From: Chryseosolibacter sp964532595
GTDB lineage: Bacteria > Bacteroidota > Bacteroidia > Cytophagales > Cyclobacteriaceae
DNA: 64,000 nucleotides
Direction: 5' to 3'
Assembly (NCBI GenBank): GCA_964532595.1
Contig: CAZHIQ010000001.1
Coordinates: 62,001 to 126,000, forward strand
Positions 61,413-64,000 of this stretch are shown one piece after another. The first letter of the stretch is position 1. Each line of letters opens with the position of its first letter. The notes under the pieces were generated by a model that searched no databases, was not told the origin of the DNA, and saw only the letters and a program-made list of their open reading frames with translations. Made by a program: the position numbers and the translations under genes.

Positions 61413-61751
61413 ATGAACAGCGGGAAAGATATAATGCGCGATCTCATCGCAAGCCAACAGACCAATTGCGTCCTTAAAATCAAACTAAGGAACGCGCAGA
61501 ATCCTGTTATTACAGCCGTTGAACAGATCGGGCGGAAAAAGATCGTTCTGAAACCCACTTGTTTATACGGTTATAAATTGCGGAAGCGCAATATCACTCT
61601 GCCCGAGATTGAATCCGTGGTTCGCTACAAAACCCGCTTTGACAGCCCTCTGTTTGCGCGGCTGCGGTATATCCGAAGCAACATCTCCTCCCTCAGACAT
61701 ACGCTGGATCAGATGAATGAACCGGCTATTCAGGGCCTGCAAACCCGCTAA
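61413..61751 (+). CDS. Unknown protein, 112 aa
   Basis: I do not recognise a family. The protein is basic and cytoplasmic, without a signal peptide or membrane helix. The middle (about residues 20-62) suggests a small beta-rich domain: NCVLKIKLRNAQNPVITAVE, KIVLKPTCLYGYKLRKRNIT and LPEIESVV, similar in outline to Sm-like or SH3-like strands. The end is helical. A palindrome directly precedes the start. It ends 4 bp inside the convergent response-regulator gene. Its length and compositional regularity suggest a real gene rather than a chance frame. Confidence 0.65.
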   Translation: MNSGKDIMRDLIASQQTNCVLKIKLRNAQNPVITAVEQIGRKKIVLKPTCLYGYKLRKRNITLPEIESVVRYKTRFDSPLFARLRYIRSNISSLRHTLDQMNEPAIQGLQTR

Positions 61752-62125
61752 TCTTTTCTGACCAGCACCTGTGTCAATTGGGCAATCAGTTCTCCGTAAC
61801 TATTCGGTTTGGTAAGAAAACCCGCGTTCAGGGACTGATACGTATGCATTTCACCCTCCGGCAAGTGCGTTGAATACATGATGATGTTAACATCACGGAA
61901 TCGGTCATGTCGTCGAATCAGCTGCAGACAGGCATTCCCGTCTATTTTAGGCATGTTGATATCCAGGAAGACGTACTCGGGAAGCTCGTTATGACCGTGA
62001 AGGAGTTCGAGCGCCTCCTCCGCGCTTTGAGCGACAAGGCAAGTTATCGTCGGGTCTATTTGCTTGACTGCATCACAAAATATCTCAACGTCTTCAGGAT
62101 CGTCATCGACGTGCAAAATCGTCAT
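61748..62125 (-). CDS. Single-domain response regulator
   Basis: This 125-residue receiver protein starts at ATG 62125 (MTILHVDDDPEDVEIF); the frame to 62161 is longer than the family. It has the acidic pocket D7-D8, phospho-acceptor D55 in VFLDINMPKIDG, S85-T86 and K106 in GFLTKPNSYGEL. These are all the canonical residues. It has no output domain, so it probably passes phosphate or binds a partner. It lies next to a MEDS-domain gene, and the two may form a signalling pair. The histidine kinase is outside the window. Confidence 0.92.
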   Translation of the reverse strand: MTILHVDDDPEDVEIFCDAVKQIDPTITCLVAQSAEEALELLHGHNELPEYVFLDINMPKIDGNACLQLIRRHDRFRDVNIIMYSTHLPEGEMHTYQSLNAGFLTKPNSYGELIAQLTQVLVRKD

Positions 62126-62208
62126 AGGTCGCGTTACGGATGATCGTGCAAAATAGCACATAAACGAAACAACAGCTTGTAAAATTCCAAAGGAACAGTA
62201 ATTGTCCC

Positions 62209-62226
62209 CCCCTTAGGGGAAAAATC
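62209..62226 (+). promoter_or_regulatory. CCCC-TTA-GGGG hairpin with GGGGAAAAATC box
   Basis: A perfect 11-base palindrome (62209-62219) overlaps GGGGAAAAATC (62216-62226), 87 bases before the MEDS gene start. The same GGGGAAAAATC string occurs at 4135-4145. It could be a regulator site. The remaining 62162-62312 shows nothing else. Confidence 0.3.
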
Positions 62227-62312
62227 CAACGCTCGTGCACTCAACCCGCATAACTCAAATTTCACGACCGCCGGTCGCCGACCCTTAGCGGCTATGAGAC
62301 TGATCCATCATC

Positions 62313-62951
62313 ATGAACACAAGTAAATCCAAATGGAGACGAGTACCGATGGAGGACTTCTGGGTAAATGTTTCCCCACCGGATCATATTCTTCTTCTGT
62401 ACGAAGACGATACTGAGTTTTTTCACGTTCTGTCGTCTTATGCGACCGCAGGCTTACGCGCGGGCGAATCGGTGATTGTCGTCGCCCGCCCTGAAAAGCT
62501 TGTTGTTCTGGAGCATACTCTCCGCCAAAAAGGTTTCAACCTTTTCGAACTGGGGCTGCGAGATCAATACATCGCCCTCGACGCCTACAATACCCTTGAG
62601 CAATTCATTATCGGTGACTGGCCCGATCCCAATCTCTGTCACCATCTACTCGCCAATCTCCTGCTCCGTGCCCGGAAAGGGAATCGTCCCGTTAGAATCT
62701 ATGGAGAAATGGTCGCGATTCTTATGGAACAGGGACGGACCGGCGCCTCCGTCTTTCTGGAGGAATGGTGGAACCAGAAGGCCCTCGACGAGGAATTTAC
62801 CGTGTTCTGCGCATATCCACGCAGTGATTTCGCAACCACATCGGTCGATTGCCTCGCACGCGTCTGCTCATGCCACTCGGTTCTCGTCGCCGCAGACGGG
62901 TCATCGGACCTCCAGGTTAAGGAGATTGCTGTTCGTCCCGGCGCAGGCTGA
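62313..62951 (+). CDS. MEDS-domain sensor protein
   Basis: This 212-residue soluble protein matches the MEDS (methanogen/methylotroph, DcmR sensory) domain: HILLLYEDDTEFFHVLSSYA, TAGLRAGESVIVVARPEKLV, PVRIYGEMVAILMEQGR and FTVFCAYPRSDF cover residues about 23-185. MEDS domains are found as sensors beside histidine kinases and transcription factors; ligands are generally unknown. It has no output domain of its own. It is divergent from the response regulator and its last 35 bases overlap the convergent sulfatase. Confidence 0.87.
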   Translation: MNTSKSKWRRVPMEDFWVNVSPPDHILLLYEDDTEFFHVLSSYATAGLRAGESVIVVARPEKLVVLEHTLRQKGFNLFELGLRDQYIALDAYNTLEQFIIGDWPDPNLCHHLLANLLLRARKGNRPVRIYGEMVAILMEQGRTGASVFLEEWWNQKALDEEFTVFCAYPRSDFATTSVDCLARVCSCHSVLVAADGSSDLQVKEIAVRPGAG

Positions 62952-64000
62952 TATTTCGAATGCTATCGAGCAAGGTCTGCATCGCTGCCGCCCGGTCAGG
63001 AAACCGTTCTATCAAATTATCCGATTCCTCAATATCCTTACTTAGGTCGTAGAGTTGACCCTCGGGAGAATCTGGTGTTGCAACTACAGTGGCCGGGGGC
63101 GAGAATCCGCCGGATCCTCCTTTCTCGATCATCTTCCAGTCGCCCTGACGGATAGCGAAGTGTCCCATCGACGAGTGGTGTATGACCGCCGGTTGGCCCG
63201 GTACGTTGTCCGTTGCGCCTTGCAATACAGGAACAATACTGTAGCTGTCAACTGCCGTAGACGGTGGATTCCCACCCACGATCTCAGCACAAGTAGCCAT
63301 GAGGTTGGTGAGGGTCGTGAGCGCCGACGAAGTTGTTCCGGGAGTTACCCGTCCGGGCCAGCGAACGATAAAAGGAACGCGATGACCTCCCTCCCATATA
63401 TCGGCTTTCATGCCCTTCAGGGGGCCAGCCGCCCGATGGTTAAATTTTTCGATAAAATGAGGCCGCCAATAAGGCCCGTTGTCACTCGCGAATACTACAA
63501 CGGTATTCTCCGAAAGACCTTTGCTATCCAGTGCGTCAAGTATCCTGCCCACCTCCGCGTCGACCATTTGAACAAAATCACCGTAGAGGCCGGCGTCCGA
63601 CTTTCCACCATATTCATCGGTGGGAACCCAGGGTGTGTGCGGCGCTGCCAGCGGGAGGTACAGAAAAAAAGGCGCGTCGTCCCGCTTGTCCAACCACGCG
63701 ATAGCCTTCTCGGTGAAGGTCGGCAACACGTCTTCGAAGACGAAAGAAGGAGCCATCTTTCCCGCGCGCCAGAACGCGCCCGTATAGCCAGTGTTGAGGT
63801 CGTTGCCTTCCGTGTAAGCCGTGGGAAGTTCTGTCAACGTATCGTTTTCCAGGTAGCAATAAGGATCCATATCCAGAGACGCTGGCAGGATGAAGGAATA
63901 ATCAAATCCCCGGGTTGTAGGACCATTCAGGGGCGGCCGCATAAAATCAATGTGGTCGGGATCCATATCGGTCACCACCCCGTTCTCCCTGACACCGTAA
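62917..64000 (-). CDS. Sulfatase (arylsulfatase-like), N-terminal part missing
   Basis: The frame is open to the right edge (residues before the first in-window start read YGVRENGVVTDMDPDHIDFM), so the gene continues outside. Visible sulfatase blocks are FLYLPLAAPHTPWVPTDEY, VGRILDALDSKG, NTVVVFASDNGPYW (metal-ligand Asp-Asn) and IWEGGHRVPFIVRWPG. These are conserved in formylglycine-dependent sulfatases. The Cys/Ser-x-Pro-x-Arg site that becomes formylglycine lies beyond the edge. It probably removes sulfate from polysaccharides. The C-terminus ends near 62917, overlapping the MEDS gene. Confidence 0.9.
   Translation of the reverse strand, partial: YGVRENGVVTDMDPDHIDFMRPPLNGPTTRGFDYSFILPASLDMDPYCYLENDTLTELPTAYTEGNDLNTGYTGAFWRAGKMAPSFVFEDVLPTFTEKAIAWLDKRDDAPFFLYLPLAAPHTPWVPTDEYGGKSDAGLYGDFVQMVDAEVGRILDALDSKGLSENTVVVFASDNGPYWRPHFIEKFNHRAAGPLKGMKADIWEGGHRVPFIVRWPGRVTPGTTSSALTTLTNLMATCAEIVGGNPPSTAVDSYSIVPVLQGATDNVPGQPAVIHHSSMGHFAIRQGDWKMIEKGGSGGFSPPATVVATPDSPEGQLYDLSKDIEESDNLIERFPDRAAAMQTLLDSIRNISLRRDEQQSP

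Noticed and set aside
1..64000. Insertion sequences, prophage or integrases
   Set aside because: No transposase, integrase or phage structural gene was recognised in any frame.

Overview
The window looks like a chromosome segment of a Bacteroidota bacterium, most likely in or near Cytophagales. The evidence is a type IX secretion (T9SS) cargo with a gliding-motility-type C-terminal domain beside a PorP/SprF protein, a Porin_10-family outer-membrane protein, a menaquinone (men) operon, an MiaE tRNA hydroxylase, Bacteroidota-style TAnnTTTG promoter sequences, and almost no Shine-Dalgarno sites. Base composition looks close to half GC by eye; I did not compute it. I saw no prophage, insertion sequence or CRISPR array. 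|| Layout. 1-4.8 kb: end of a LAB_N protein, a GT39 mannosyltransferase-like protein, one CAU tRNA, a short-chain dehydrogenase, a GT4 glycosyltransferase and a DUF4142 lipoprotein. 4.9-11.7 kb: a FAD/Rieske oxidoreductase, the ybbP-ybbA / tesA block (same neighbours as in E. coli) and a MacB-like permease. 11.8-19.2 kb: a secreted conserved protein, a 468-bp gene-free stretch carrying two palindrome clusters, miaE, a porin, lpxK, Nif3 and a zinc-ribbon-family coiled-coil protein. 19.2-26.7 kb: a TPR protein, a histidine phosphatase, then menI-menF-menD-menB-menE. || 26.8-54.0 kb is a large cell-surface polysaccharide locus. It holds a response regulator, a phosphoglycosyl transferase fused to a degenerate receiver domain, several GT2 and GT4 enzymes, an SGNH hydrolase, a beta-helix protein, three polytopic GT-C-like proteins, an acyltransferase, a half-length TolC protein, a Wzy/ligase, a Wzz-like chain-length protein with a degraded kinase domain, and a carbamoyltransferase-DUF5989-SxtJ trio. 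It also holds DprE1-like, DprE2-like, UbiA (DPPR-synthase-like) and HAD-IB genes. Together these four could make a polyprenyl-phosphate-linked arabinose donor, a pathway best known from mycobacterial cell walls. This is the most interesting inference in the window. I found no Wzx flippase and no Wza exporter in it. || 54.0-59.2 kb is a tightly overlapping three-gene T9SS module: a large repeat cargo, PorP/SprF and a PD40/OmpA-like protein. 59.2-64 kb: a GT2, YebC/TACO1, a small regulatory group (an unknown protein preceded by a perfect palindrome, a response regulator and a MEDS sensor) and a sulfatase that runs off the window. || Many genes have over-long open reading frames at the 5' end. 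Where a signal peptide, family start or neighbour argued for an internal start I used it and said so.
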